Shown: piece by piece, positions 45,484 through 55,483 of the stretch
Position numbering within the stretch: the stretch's first letter is position 1
Layout: every line of letters begins with the position of its first letter
Assembly (NCBI RefSeq): GCF_019393635.1
Contig: NC_057861.1
Location: 166,696,303-166,760,302, forward strand
Reading direction: 5' to 3'
DNA length: 64,000 nucleotides
Source of the DNA: Dromiciops gliroides
Lineage: Eukaryota; Chordata; Mammalia; Microbiotheria; Microbiotheriidae
Position numbers and translations under genes: made by a program
The notes under the pieces: model-generated
The model's input: only the letters and a program-made list of their open reading frames with translations
Told to the model about the DNA's origin: nothing
The model's database searches: none

Positions 45484-45502
45484 AAAAGAAATAATGAGTA
45501 TA
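45385..45502. repeat. (AAAG)n microsatellite bracketed by 17-bp direct repeats
   Basis: AAGAAATAATGAGTATA is exact at 45385-45401 and 45486-45502. Between them lies only TTGC followed by about 20 AAAG units. This looks like a retro-insertion reduced to its tail, which then expanded. Confidence 0.85.
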
Positions 45503-45599
45503 AAATCCTAGGTTTAACAACTATAACCACTTCTAAAGGGATCAGGGGCTCTGTGATTGTGTTTCTCAAAGGAATAATAACATGCTCTGGTGTGGTGGA

Positions 45600-45985
45600 G
45601 TCAGCTATATACTCAGGAGAACTATGTTAAATGTTCAGTATGGGGGTCAGCTAGGTGGCACAGTGGATAGAGCACCGTCCCTGGAGTCAGGAAGACCTGA
45701 GTTCAAATCCAGCCGCACTTACTAGCTGTGTGACCCAAGGCAAGTCACTTAACCCCAATTGCCTCACCAAAATAATAATAATAATAATAAATAAAAATTT
45801 TTAAAAATTGTTCAGTATGAACACTTACACCTTATAATTGGCAAATGCTACAAATCAGTGCTGGTTTGGCTGATTGTGTAGACTTATGAAATAATGGCAA
45901 AAATATTAACAATGCAGATTAAACTTAAAAGTGTGGTAGGCAAATTTTGTTTTTTGGAGAGCCAATTATTAAACATTTCCCTGTA
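45600..45985 (+). repeat. ~170-bp dispersed unit 'W', copy 1 (split by SINE)
   Basis: 'agaactatgttaaatgttc' lies before and 'caaatgctacaaatcagtg', 'aaatattaacaatgcagat' and 'agagccaattattaaacat' after the SINE at 45643-45808. Same order in copies at 52440 and 63810. Confidence 0.6.
45643..45808 (+). mobile_element. WSINE1-like SINE, perfect 11-bp TSD
   Basis: TGTTCAGTATG is exact at 45632-45642 and 45809-45819. The tail is (AAT)n and A-rich. It lacks the usual 'tcagacacttga' piece after the B-box. Confidence 0.92.
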
Positions 45986-46009
45986 TACCCCTATATAAGG
46001 GGATTATAA

Positions 46010-46180
46010 GGTCATGGTTTTAGAACTGGAAAGTACCTCACAAGCAATCTAGTCCAATCCCCCTGATTTTACAAATTAATGGAGGCCAAATGAGCTTAAG
46101 TGACTTGCCCAAAATGATAAAGATTGTGTCCAAAGCCTATTTTGAACCCAGGTCTTCTCACTTTCAATCTGTCACAGCAT
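46010..46180 (-). mobile_element. MIR/L2-like relic
   Basis: 'tagaactggaaagtacctc', 'ctagtccaatccccctgat' and 'aagtgacttgcccaaaatg'. Confidence 0.55.
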
Positions 46181-46587
46181 ATTCCATTACAAATGTCAGA
46201 ATCTATTCTCAATTTCATCGATTCCCCAGTCCCATCTTCTCCACCTCAGCTCCACCACTGACTTATTGTGTGACCCCAGGAAAGGGATTTCATTTCTCTC
46301 AGCCAGTTTCTTCATTGCTAAAAAGGTTCATTTTTTAAGCCTGTTGTTATTTCATAATGACTGTTCTGGTGGTTAATGTTGGGATGCTGTAAAGACCCAG
46401 CATGGGAAGTGAAATCCAACAATAGACTTGCCAGGAAAAAAGGAAAAGGATGTGAGGAATGGCAAGATAAAAGGGACAGAGGGACAGAGGAAATAAATTT
46501 GGACTAGACCACAAGGTTGTATTGACCTAAGAATCTTAGGGAAGAAAGGAATAATCAGAAATTATATTTACATATTGTTTTATGGTT
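46181..46587. other. No gene; mostly unique sequence
   Basis: A weak MIR scrap near 46250-46330. Nothing else. Confidence 0.4.
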
Positions 46588-46603
46588 ACAAAGTACACTA
46601 ACA

Positions 46604-46757
46604 GGGGCAGCTAGGTGGCTCAGTGGATAAAGCACTGGCCCTGGATTCAGGAGGACCTGAGTTCAAATCCGGCCTCAGACACTTGACACTTACTAGCTGT
46701 GTGACCCTGGGCAAGTCACTTAACCCCCACTGCCTCACCAAAACAAAACAAAACAAA
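46604..46757 (+). mobile_element. WSINE1-like SINE, perfect 16-bp TSD
   Basis: ACAAAGTACACTAACA is exact at 46588-46603 and 46758-46773. Tail (AAAAC)n. The body looks close to the family consensus, so this is among the youngest copies. Confidence 0.94.
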
Positions 46758-47032
46758 ACAAAGTACACTAACAACTGTAATCTCATTGGATCTGCCTAAT
46801 CACCTTAAGAGAATAGGAATTGCAAGTATTATTGTCACCATTGTATAAATAAGGAAAACAGGGTTCACAGATTAAAGTATTTGCAGGAGGTTGCATAGCA
46901 ATAAGTATCAGAGCTAGGATTAGAATCCAGGTCTTCTGACTCCCAGTCCAGTATTTTTTTTCCACATTACCATATTACTTCCCTATGAACCAAGACCCTA
47001 CAAGGGCTGGGGCTTTCTGGGAAAAAACACTG

Positions 47033-47452
47033 TGTAATGATTGGAATGATGCCATCTACTGGAGACTTGCTGTGGGAAAGCTCCGCCATGAGGAAAATGC
47101 CTCAGAGGGCAAGGCCATGTGGCTTTTCCTTGGCGTCAGGAAATGACGTTTGCTCATGGGTGCTGTTTATCAAGGCTACCAGCCAATCAACTTGAGGAGC
47201 CTCCTATTTTCTGGGAGGAGACAGGAAGGAGGAAAGAGAGCCTGCGCGGAGAGCTCTCACTCTTTTGGGTTCCTGAATTGATGGTGGTGGTGGCGGCAGA
47301 GGACTTCACAGGAAATTTGAGGAAAGATAGGAATGCCAGGCTGTTGGAATTTTGTTCTCAATCTTTTTCTTTCTATTTTTCAATAAACCCTTAAAAACCT
47401 AAACTCGTTTTATCAGTGATTTTAGTCAGTTTCCCCCAAAACTGGGGGAACA
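47033..47452 (+). mobile_element. Solo LTR, group A variant (copy 3)
   Basis: The 5' 130 bp (TGTAATGATTGGAATGATG, 'aagctccgccatgaggaaa', 'ttttccttggcgtcaggaa') matches LTR copies 1 and 2. The 3' part differs (CAATAAACCC near 47381, end 'actgggggaaca'). Either a separate subfamily or a recombinant. No clear target duplication. A fossil with no interior. Confidence 0.7.
47051..47062 (-). promoter_or_regulatory. CTCF-type core in LTR copy 3
   Basis: GCCATCTACTGG also fits GCCMYCTRSTGG, again 18 bp into the LTR and in the same orientation as in copies 1 and 2. Confidence 0.42.
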
Positions 47453-47713
47453 GATTAGAATCCACATTTAGAATCTTAAATTACACAACTGAAAGAGCTT
47501 GTTATGAAAAAAGATAGAAATAATTGTCAATGTCTGATGTAATGGGGGGATGGAGGGAGGGAAGGTTAAATAGTGACTGTGGATGTTAATAAGGCCAATA
47601 TGGTCAGCATGGAGGCAAAGAATATGACATGAGTACTCAATAATATTAAGGCAGGAAGAGTTTGGTAAACTTCCTGATCATCTGTGAATAGCTAATTAAC
47701 AAATAAGAGCAAA

Positions 47714-47775
47714 TGATAATTATAGTTATCATATACTATATATCATAACTATAATCATCATAGTTATCATATACT
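47714..47775. repeat. AT-rich inverted repeat plus direct repeat
   Basis: Arms 47714-47729 and 47745-47760 pair at 15 of 16 positions around a 15-nt loop. TAGTTATCATATACT (47723-47737) recurs directly at 47761-47775. Confidence 0.85.
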
Positions 47776-48039
47776 GCATTTTTATCTGATTAAAATATGG
47801 AACAATAACACAGAGAAGGGTTTTGTGAAGTTTCAGTGGAAAGGATGGGCCTTGAACACAGTTTGCTTCTTATCCCCTAGGAGAAAAGAAGCAAAGATAA
47901 AAATATGGTGCCTGTTCTGTATCCAGGTACTGCTCAGAAGGGAAGGAAGTTTTCCAACCAATGCAATAGAAAAGGGCATGACAATAGGTTTCTAAGGCAT
48001 CAAGTATCTTCTCGTTAAAACAAGAATTCTTCTTAATAC

Positions 48040-48385
48040 CCTAGCTACTTTTCAACAATGCGATAATCCAATATAACTCTGAAGGACTTATGAAAATTGT
48101 GATCCATCTACAGAGAAAGAACTGATGGCATCTAAAAACAGATTGAAGCATAATTATTTTGATAGTTCCTTAATCTGAAGTTTTGTTTTTGTCTGTTTTC
48201 TTTCACAACCTGGTTAATGTGGAGATACTTTACATGACTACTCATGTATAACTAATATTAAATTGCTTTGGTTCTTAGAGGGAGGGAAGAAGAGAAATTG
48301 GAACATAAAGTTTTAAAAAATTGATGTCAAAATTTGTTTTTACATGTAATTCGGAAAATAAAATTCTAAACAAAAAAGAATACCC
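48040..48385 (+). mobile_element. L1 3' UTR fragment
   Basis: 'ctttcacaacctggttaat', 'gaaggacttatgaaaattg' and 'aaaattctaaac' end as in the other L1 tails. Its A-rich end touches the 3' end of the RTE-type element. Confidence 0.65.
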
Positions 48386-49194
48386 TAGCTACAACCTACA
48401 AAGTGGTTTCAGTCTTCAGGAGCCTATTTCTGTTAGTAGACTGGGTATCCCAAGGAATGCCCACCATCAGTGCATACTAACACAGGGTGAGCACTCAAAG
48501 GGTCGGATGAGTCTAGGATCTCTTCAGTTGAGGAATTCTCTCCAAGAATGCAGACCACAATTGTTCATGCCTGCCCATATTATGCAGCTCTTTGTCAATG
48601 ATCTCAAAAACTCACTATGTAGAGTCCTCTCGGTGTGTTGGCGGCTTTTCTCACTTTCTTCTGACATTGGGAGGATACCAGTGGAGCTCACTAGCTATTC
48701 TCTTGTCATGTGACCATTTCATCTTCTCTTCCAACCATATATTCCTTGAGGACACCTTTTATTTATGTTCTCATTAGTTATATGTTGTAGCTTGCTCACA
48801 CTCACCATGAACCTTCCATTTTTCTCTGGGTGATAGATATTCATTCATTTTTCAGAGAAAATTATTTTTGATTTCTCAATGTAATTTTAGTATTGAAATG
48901 ATGAGCCTTTGTTTTCATGGGAAGCATGAGATCACTGAAAAGACTTTGCCATTTCCCTAAAGTAGCCCATCCTACTCTTCCTCCTGTTCAAGTCTGGGCC
49001 TAACTAATTGTTCCAAATTCTAACTAATTCTACCTTGTTTATCCAAGATACACATACTGATAGACAAGTTCTATTATGCAGAAAAGAACTTACATCCAAA
49101 TGCATATTGAAATTTGGGCAAGAGACATTCTTTATCCACTTGGTCTTTCCTGTGTGGATGGACAGGCCAGACTCCTTCGAGTGATTTCACATTT

Positions 49195-49351
49195 CTTTTT
49201 TTTTGTTTTGTTTTTTGTGAGGCAATTGGGGTTAAGTGACTTGCCCAGGGTCACACAGCTAGTAAGTGTTAAGTTTCTGAGGCCAGATTTGAACTCAGGT
49301 CCTCCTGGCTCCAGGGCCAGTGCTCTATCCAGTGCACCACCTAGCTGCCCC
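49195..49351 (-). mobile_element. WSINE1-like SINE inside the RTE relic, 8-bp TSD
   Basis: TCACATTT is exact at 49187-49194 and 49352-49359. Same orientation as its host. Confidence 0.92.
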
Positions 49352-49611
49352 TCACATTTATTTCAGAATATTTTGCAGTGTTCTGTGTGTAGATACAATC
49401 ACCACAATGTCATTCACAAAAAAAGAACATGTGAAGGATGACAGTATCCACAGGGAATTTTTCAGCTCAATTCATGTATAAATGACTCATAAATGGAAAA
49501 GTAGACATGTAGTTAAATATATTGGCTTTGTCCAATTGCCTTTTGTCATTATTAATAAGATGTGAGATTTTTTTCTGACACCTTTGGTTTCTTCCCCTAG
49601 TTAACTTATAT

Positions 49612-49633
49612 ATTGGTATACAAGTATACCAAT
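49612..49633. repeat. Short palindrome, 10-bp arms
   Basis: ATTGGTATAC / GTATACCAAT around AA, inside the RTE relic. Probably incidental. Confidence 0.8.
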
Positions 49634-51441
49634 GTATGACCTTAGTCATTGTAATTAGTCAGATCTACCTCTGATTTAGCTGCTTTCCCCCATTTGTTCC
49701 TCTATGCTCCAGAAGTATATGTAAGACTGTGATGTTAGGGTACAACTGTAGTGATTCCAGTATCCTTAATGGAGAAAGCATTTTGTTAAAGTAGTTTTTG
49801 CAAATCTTTTCTATTGTTCTATTTATAGTCCTCTTTCTGTTTTCATCTTTGAATGTCTTCAGGATGACTTTGTCTACTTGCATATCTTGCTAAGTAAGCT
49901 TTCGTTAAACTTATCTTACTCATCACTGCTCTTCTCTGCTTTATAAGAAGAGAGTATTCGCAATTATTCATCATTCTTCCTTAAATGGTTTTATAAATGT
50001 GCCTACATTCTAACTCAGTATTACTGCCTTTGGCATTTCATTCTATCAAGAGTCAGATTTTTACTGACGTAAGATGCGTTCTGGGCTATTTGTCTCCTTA
50101 CTGTGGCAATTAATTTCCATTTATTAAAACTCTAGATAAAATTATTATAGTTCATATCAATGTCATTTCTGTTGACCCTCATTTTTAATTATTGGTTTAA
50201 TTAATTCAGGGTTAAGTTGTTTAAATTTCATGCTATATATTTTTTTCTAATTTGTCTTGTTTTACTAATTCTGATTTTAGCTTTGATGAGATGTTGGTTT
50301 GATTCTATACAGAGAGCCACACAGAATACCTCCCACATAAATAACAAGTCTTTTCCTGTCTGGTAAAATGTAACCTAGTTCATTCTTTATTGTGCCATTT
50401 AGTTCTCATCATGTCTAGAACCTACAAGGTTGTTGGTTTTTTTGTACATGAAGGTCCTTTTCCAAAGTTTTTTTTTCCAAAGAAAGTGTTCATATTATAG
50501 GAGTCTGAGGCATTTTTGTAATCTACAAAGGCCTCTCATTTTCTTCCCTCCTAAACTTTAATTTCCCATATGTTTCTCTATAACTTCTCCTTTTCTCACT
50601 TTTGCATTAAAGGCACCAAGTATCAATATATCTTGATTTGGTTTGGAGCGTCCTATCCAAGTTTTTATAGAATTACTCTACCTCTTTGTTCTCAACAAAC
50701 AATATTTGTGTATAAGCTGAAATTATTTTCACAGTGGCATTTTGAAAATACTAATAATTAGCTCTGCAATGCCTGATGAACAAATATCCCATGAAATGAT
50801 GTCTCTAGTTGCCTATAGGCATTTAGTAAAACCCACTCTGCCAACTCCTTTCTTGGCCTCTCCAAGGAGTACCTGTGAACCTTCCTTCTACTAAGCTGCA
50901 ACATCATTCTTTCTGTCTTCATAAAAACAAATTAATATGATTAATTATGACTAACTTTTTCCAACAATATGGACTCTCATTGGTCATTGGACCAAAATTT
51001 CACGCTTAAAGTACCAATAGTCAAATTATTGTTTATTGACAATCTAGAAATTGTGTGATTCTTAACATCTTCTGCCCCTTACTTTGCCACCCTGCCACCA
51101 ATGCAGAAGAAAAAAGGAACCTCACAGGACTGAGGGTCATTAATTTTTTTTCCCTTTATTGCATGGGTTGCCATGGCAAAAACAAAAATATCAATCATCA
51201 AGAACAGACTTATCAGTGATATGCCTGTCCATGGTTAGCTAGGTTTGTCCTCAGAAAAACAGACTAGGTCTTTTCCCACAATCATACCTTTCCAGTGTGG
51301 TATAAAGTGTCAGATTAAAAACAATCTGTGGTCTTCAACAAACCAAGGTCACCTCATGTCATGATGAGGCAGTGAGAGTAGGATTTTGTGGAGGAAAGAG
51401 TGAAGACACCTCTGTTAAATTTCCTCCCCCAGCTGCCTTCC

Positions 51442-51472
51442 CCCCAACACACACACACAGACACACACACAC
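51442..51472. repeat. Short (CA)n tract
   Basis: Interrupted by AGAC. Confidence 0.85.
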
Positions 51473-51714
51473 CCTACTGCTCTAATTTTTGCGATGGAGA
51501 AAGCCATTTGGTGATCTTTTACTAAAGAATTCACTCTCACCAACCTTTTGAGGGCTAGCATGTTGGTTACCAACCTAGCTCATAAAAACCCACTTAACCA
51601 ATACTGTAGCTAAAGTATAGATACCTATTATGGTACTTCTACCACTTAGAGCATTCTTTCTATGAGAAAACTTACTCCAAGCTCCATCTTGAGATTAAAA
51701 AAAAAAAAAAACAC

Positions 51715-51873
51715 CGGGGCAGCTAGGTGGCGCAGTGGATAGAGCGCCGGCCCTGGATTCAGGAGGATCCAAGTTCAAATCCGGCCTCAGATACTTAACA
51801 CTTATTAGCTGTGTGACCTTGGGCAAGTCACTTAATCCCCAATTGCCTCACTAAAAAAAATAAAAAATAAAAA
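51715..51873 (+). mobile_element. WSINE1-like SINE
   Basis: Starts CGGGGCAGCTAGGTGGCGCA and retains CpGs (GGCGCAG, GCGCCGG) lost in other copies, implying a young insertion. It is preceded by A15. Tail A-rich. No clean duplication seen. Confidence 0.9.
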
Positions 51874-51884
51874 AATCATCATCA

Positions 51885-52090
51885 TTACATTTAAGTAGCT
51901 CTTTAAGCTTTACGAATCACTTTACATATGTTGTCTCACTTGAACCTTATTATCCCTACCTTATAGATGAAGAAATGAAGCTGATAAAAATAAAGTGACT
52001 TACCTAGGATCACATCAACAGTAAATGTCTGAGGCAGGATTTTAACTCAGATCTTCCCCACTCCAAGTCCAGTGCCGCCTAGCTACCCTA
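51885..52090 (-). mobile_element. MIR-like SINE
   Basis: 'cactttacatatgttgtct', 'accttatagatgaagaaat' and 'atcttccccactccaagtc'. Confidence 0.65.
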
Positions 52091-52139
52091 TTTCCTATCA
52101 GTACATTTCCTGTCAAGGACTCCCCTTTATGTGGGGGAC

Positions 52140-52320
52140 AGAGTGGTGAAGTTGAAAGAACATTTCATTCAGAGTTAGGAACCCTGGGTTTGAATCTCAG
52201 TCCTTCTAATTAATGTGACTTTGGGCGAAATCTCTAGCCTCTTTGTGTAATAGTTTCCTCATCTGTAAAATGACAGCAGTGTCATCTAAGGTCACTTCTG
52301 GGATCAAATCATATCCACCT
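52140..52320 (+). mobile_element. MIR-like SINE
   Basis: 'tcagagttaggaaccctgg', 'tttcctcatctgtaaaatg' and 'ctaaggtcacttctgggat'. Confidence 0.62.
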
Positions 52321-52434
52321 TCCTTTGTCTGTACCAGGCTAGCAAGAATGAGGCTCTTGAAACCAATGTCAGGTCCTGGATAATCTGAATGGTAATAATA
52401 GAGCAGGAGTATATTGGAGGCAGTTCAAACTGAC

Positions 52435-52640
52435 TTGAAAGAGCTAATTATTAAATTTTCCATGTGAACCTCAGAAGTCAGCAAAAGCTACAAATGAGAG
52501 TTTGATTTATTATTGTGTTGCTTGTCCAGGCTTAAGAAAGGGATGAAAAAATGTTAATAATGCAAATTAAATTTAAAAGTTTGATGTATACTTTTTCCTC
52601 CTAAGAGCCAGTTATTAAACATTTACTAGCACACACCTCT
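52435..52640 (+). repeat. ~170-bp dispersed unit 'W', copy 2
   Basis: Starts 'agagctaattattaaattt', includes 'aaaatgttaataatgcaaa' and ends 'agagccagttattaaacat'. Start and end resemble each other in direct orientation, about 169 bp apart. Confidence 0.65.
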
Positions 52641-52716
52641 GTGACAGAAAAGGTCCGTGGGATTTCCAGAAGCTTTGGGGAGGATATAAAGATCGTAGGC
52701 ATCCACAACAGTGATT

Positions 52717-52961
52717 TTGTTGTTGTTCACTCATTTATGTCCAACTCTTCATGACCCCTTTTGGTGTTTGCTTGGCCAAGACACTGGAACCTTTTGCCAT
52801 TTCCTTCTCCAGCTCATTTTACAGATGAGGAAACTGAGGGATATAGAGTTAAGTGACTTGCCCAGGATCACATAGGTAGTAAGTTTGTGAGATAAGATTT
52901 GAACTCAGCTTTTCCTGACTCCAGGTCCAGTGTTCTATCCATTGTACCACCTCACCGTCCC
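52717..52961 (-). mobile_element. MAR1-like chimeric SINE
   Basis: Full-length copy from TTGTTGTTGTTCACTCATT to 'ccattgtaccacctcaccg'. CACAACAGTGAT before and CACATCAGTGAT after look like an 11/12 target duplication. Confidence 0.84.
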
Positions 52962-53079
52962 ACATCAGTGATAGAAAGGAAAAATTCCAGCAGGGAAGAA
53001 ACAACCTTTTCTATAATGAGGTGACCCTGGGTTGTTGGAAACCACAGCAGTAGAACATAAGCTCTGACAGTTTCTAGGA

Positions 53080-53270
53080 TCATAAGGTTAGAGCTGGAAG
53101 GAACTGCAGAGATAATTTAGGATTAATTTACATATCAAAAAACCGAGGCCTAAGAAAGGCTAAATTACTTGTCCAAAGTCACATAACAGCTAAATAGAGT
53201 AAAGATGATAATTGAATATAGGGCTTCTGACTTCCAATCCAACATTCTTTCCATCATGCCACATGTAAGG
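53080..53270 (-). mobile_element. MIR/L2-like relic
   Basis: 'ttagagctggaaggaactg', 'acttgtccaaagtcacata' and 'ttctgacttccaatccaac'. Confidence 0.58.
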
Positions 53271-53449
53271 GACTTTCACAAATCAGGGAAATGAGGGACT
53301 GAAGGAAGGCAGGACAGATAATGGATGAACCCCTAAACAAACCCATAATTAATGCATCAGGTTAATACATAGAAGGAAGACTCATGCCGTTTAAACTCTT
53401 CTTCCCAGAATGACAGAAGGTCCAAATTGAAAAGGACCTCAGGGTTCCC

Positions 53450-53640
53450 ACTAAATCAAGGATTCCTGACTTTTTTGAGTCATGGACCCTTTTAGCAATC
53501 AGATGAAACTTGTGGACCCCCTTTCAGAATAAGAGTTTTAAATGCATAAAATAAAATACATAAGATTTCAAAGGAAGCCAGTTGTTGAAATACAATTATC
53601 AAAATATTTTAAACAAATTAATGGACCTCAGGTTTAGTAT
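53450..53640. mobile_element. DNA-transposon-like relic 'Z', copy 2
   Basis: 'aatcaaggattcctgactt', 'agtcatggacccttttagc', 'atacaattatcaaaatatt' and 'ggacctcaggtttagtat' parallel copy 1 at 30855. Confidence 0.58.
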
Positions 53641-53850
53641 CCAATCCAGCCCAATCTGTCCCTTCTACAATTTCTAATTTCCTTCTACAGCACACTTAAT
53701 AAGTGGTCATCTAGTCTTTGCTTAAAGACCCCTACTAGGGGGACATCACCACTTTTTATATAACCCCATTCTATTCTTGGATAGCTCAGATTATTAGGAA
53801 TATTTTCCTAATATCCAGGGAAATCTATCTCTGCAACCTCAACTGCTTAC
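53641..53850 (-). mobile_element. CR1/L3-type LINE 3' region
   Basis: 'agtggtcatctagtctttg', 'cttaaagacccctactagg' and 'ggatagctcagattattag' are CR1 3' blocks in reverse. Confidence 0.55.
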
Positions 53851-55130
53851 TCCATTATAACTCTAGAGCCAAGCACAGCAAACAATCCCTCTTACACATG
53901 CATACCCAGAAAACTCCCAGAAAATGCACTTTCACTTCAAAAAACAAACAAACAGAGTGCTTCAGGATTCCTTTGTAGTGTTTGGAAAACACTGGTCTAG
54001 ACCATTTTGTCCACAAAAAAAGCAAGAGTAAGAGATCCACTAGCCTCAGCCTCCCCCAGCAGCAGGAGCTACTGGCAAGCACCAATACACCTGGCTATGA
54101 AAATTTTCTTTATCTTTAGGGAGCCCCCACCCCAAAACATTTTCCCATTTTCTCCTTTTCTCACCTCCCACCCTGGGAGAGAAAAGTATTTCATTTAACT
54201 CAATCCTGGATCCAGAGGCAACCCAAAGCCCTATTTCTCCATCCCTCTTTCATCATTGAATTCAGATCTACCCCCATGATGTTCTCTGCCGATAATTACT
54301 ACAAAATTAATTGTTTAGTAAACTGGTACCATGCAGAGCTTTTGTGCTTATGTAAGGGCATTCCTGTGTAAGGTATTTAATCTCTCAGGGACCACCTATA
54401 CTTCAACAGGAATTCCCAAGTGTTTGAATCTGTCAGGGAGAAAAAGAATGAATGTTTTTTGTTGGCTTTCTGTCATTGGATTTTGTCCCCTCTTTTCCAT
54501 TTCTTCTTTCTATCTCAATGTGCTAATCTTTGGACCAGAATCTGTCTTGAACTATCTAAAAAACATTTAGGGGAATGAAATAGCTCTCTAACCAGTATCA
54601 ACTCATCAGGAAATCATCGACATTTCTAAAAAGAACAACCAATGCCTGGCCTGGCTCCACTGTCAGTTGTAGGAGGGCATAATGTCCTTCTTTATATCTC
54701 CTGAATGGCAGATAGAAGCAAAAGGCTTGGTGCTATACAGAACAGAGATAAAAACCTAGACCCCCACAGCACCTCTCTCATCCATCCCTCCTCTTCACTC
54801 ATACAACTACCATCCTAGATCAGACTTTCAACATATCTTGCCCAGATGGTTGGCAAAAAATGCCTCAATTTTCTTCTCCCTTCCTCTGGTCTCTCCTCTC
54901 TCCAATCTTTCCTTCATGTAGTTGCCTCTTCACGTTTTAATTTCCTCATCTGTAAAATGGAGATAGAAATACCTTCAATATCTACCTAATCAAGTTGCTA
55001 TGGGACTAAGTTCATGTGAGTATGTATAATACCTGGATATACATATAATATATGCATACAGTTTTACAAAATGTAAATTGCTATATAAATGTGAGTTGTT
55101 TTTAATATGATGAACCCTAGACTGACTGTT
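53851..55130. other. No gene; unique sequence
   Basis: A MIR tail scrap near 54935-54985. Small frames without family features. Confidence 0.4.
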
Positions 55131-55134
55131 GAGG

Positions 55135-55246
55135 CCTAGGTTTGAGATCTGATTTTTTATAAACTCCTTGTGTGACTTGGGTGATTCACTTAACTGCCCC
55201 CCTCCTTGGCCACAAGTCCCTTATCTATAAGATGAGGAGTTTGGAG
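55135..55246 (+). mobile_element. MIR-like SINE
   Basis: 'tgttgaggcctaggtttga', 'tccttgtgtgacttgggtg' and 'cacttaactgcccccctcc'. Confidence 0.5.
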
Positions 55247-55247
55247 T

Positions 55248-55483
55248 GGACCAGTAGTTCTCAAACTTTTTGGTCTTTGGATACCTTTATACTCATAAAA
55301 AATTTTGAGGATCTTTCCAAAACAGCTTTTGTTTTTGTGGGTCACATTTATCAACATTCACCATATTAGAAATTATAATGCCTTATTAGTATTACAGACA
55401 TAGTTTTGACCTTATGGATCCCCTGAAAGGGTTTCGGTGGCCCACAGGGATCCCTGGACCATACTTTGAGAACCTCTGAACTA
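55248..55483. mobile_element. MER5-like hAT non-autonomous transposon, both ends present
   Basis: Left end CAGTAGTTCTCAAACTTTTT and right end 'actttgagaacctctg' are inverted repeats. Between them 'tgaggatctttccaaaaca', 'gcttttgtttttgtgggtc' and 'caccatattagaaattata' match the MER5 consensus I remember. No transposase. Shorter than autonomous Charlie relatives. Confidence 0.72.

Larger units (their letters stand above)
48390..51480 (-). mobile_element. Near-full-length decayed RTE-type LINE
   Basis: On the minus strand, the part around 50600-50640 translates as DILILGAFNAKVRKG, matching the APE-endonuclease motif (LGDFNAKVG) of RTE/BovB-type LINEs. About 2 kb further on, HWYPPNVRRK and ELHNMGRHEQLWSAFLERIP (48690-48560) match the RTE C-terminal end. 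The roughly 3.1-kb span fits the 3.2-3.4 kb of these elements. Many stops and shifts; no ORF exceeds 72 codons. The endonuclease Asp is replaced by Ala in the visible motif. Relatives lie at 9150 and 32640. Confidence 0.68.
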
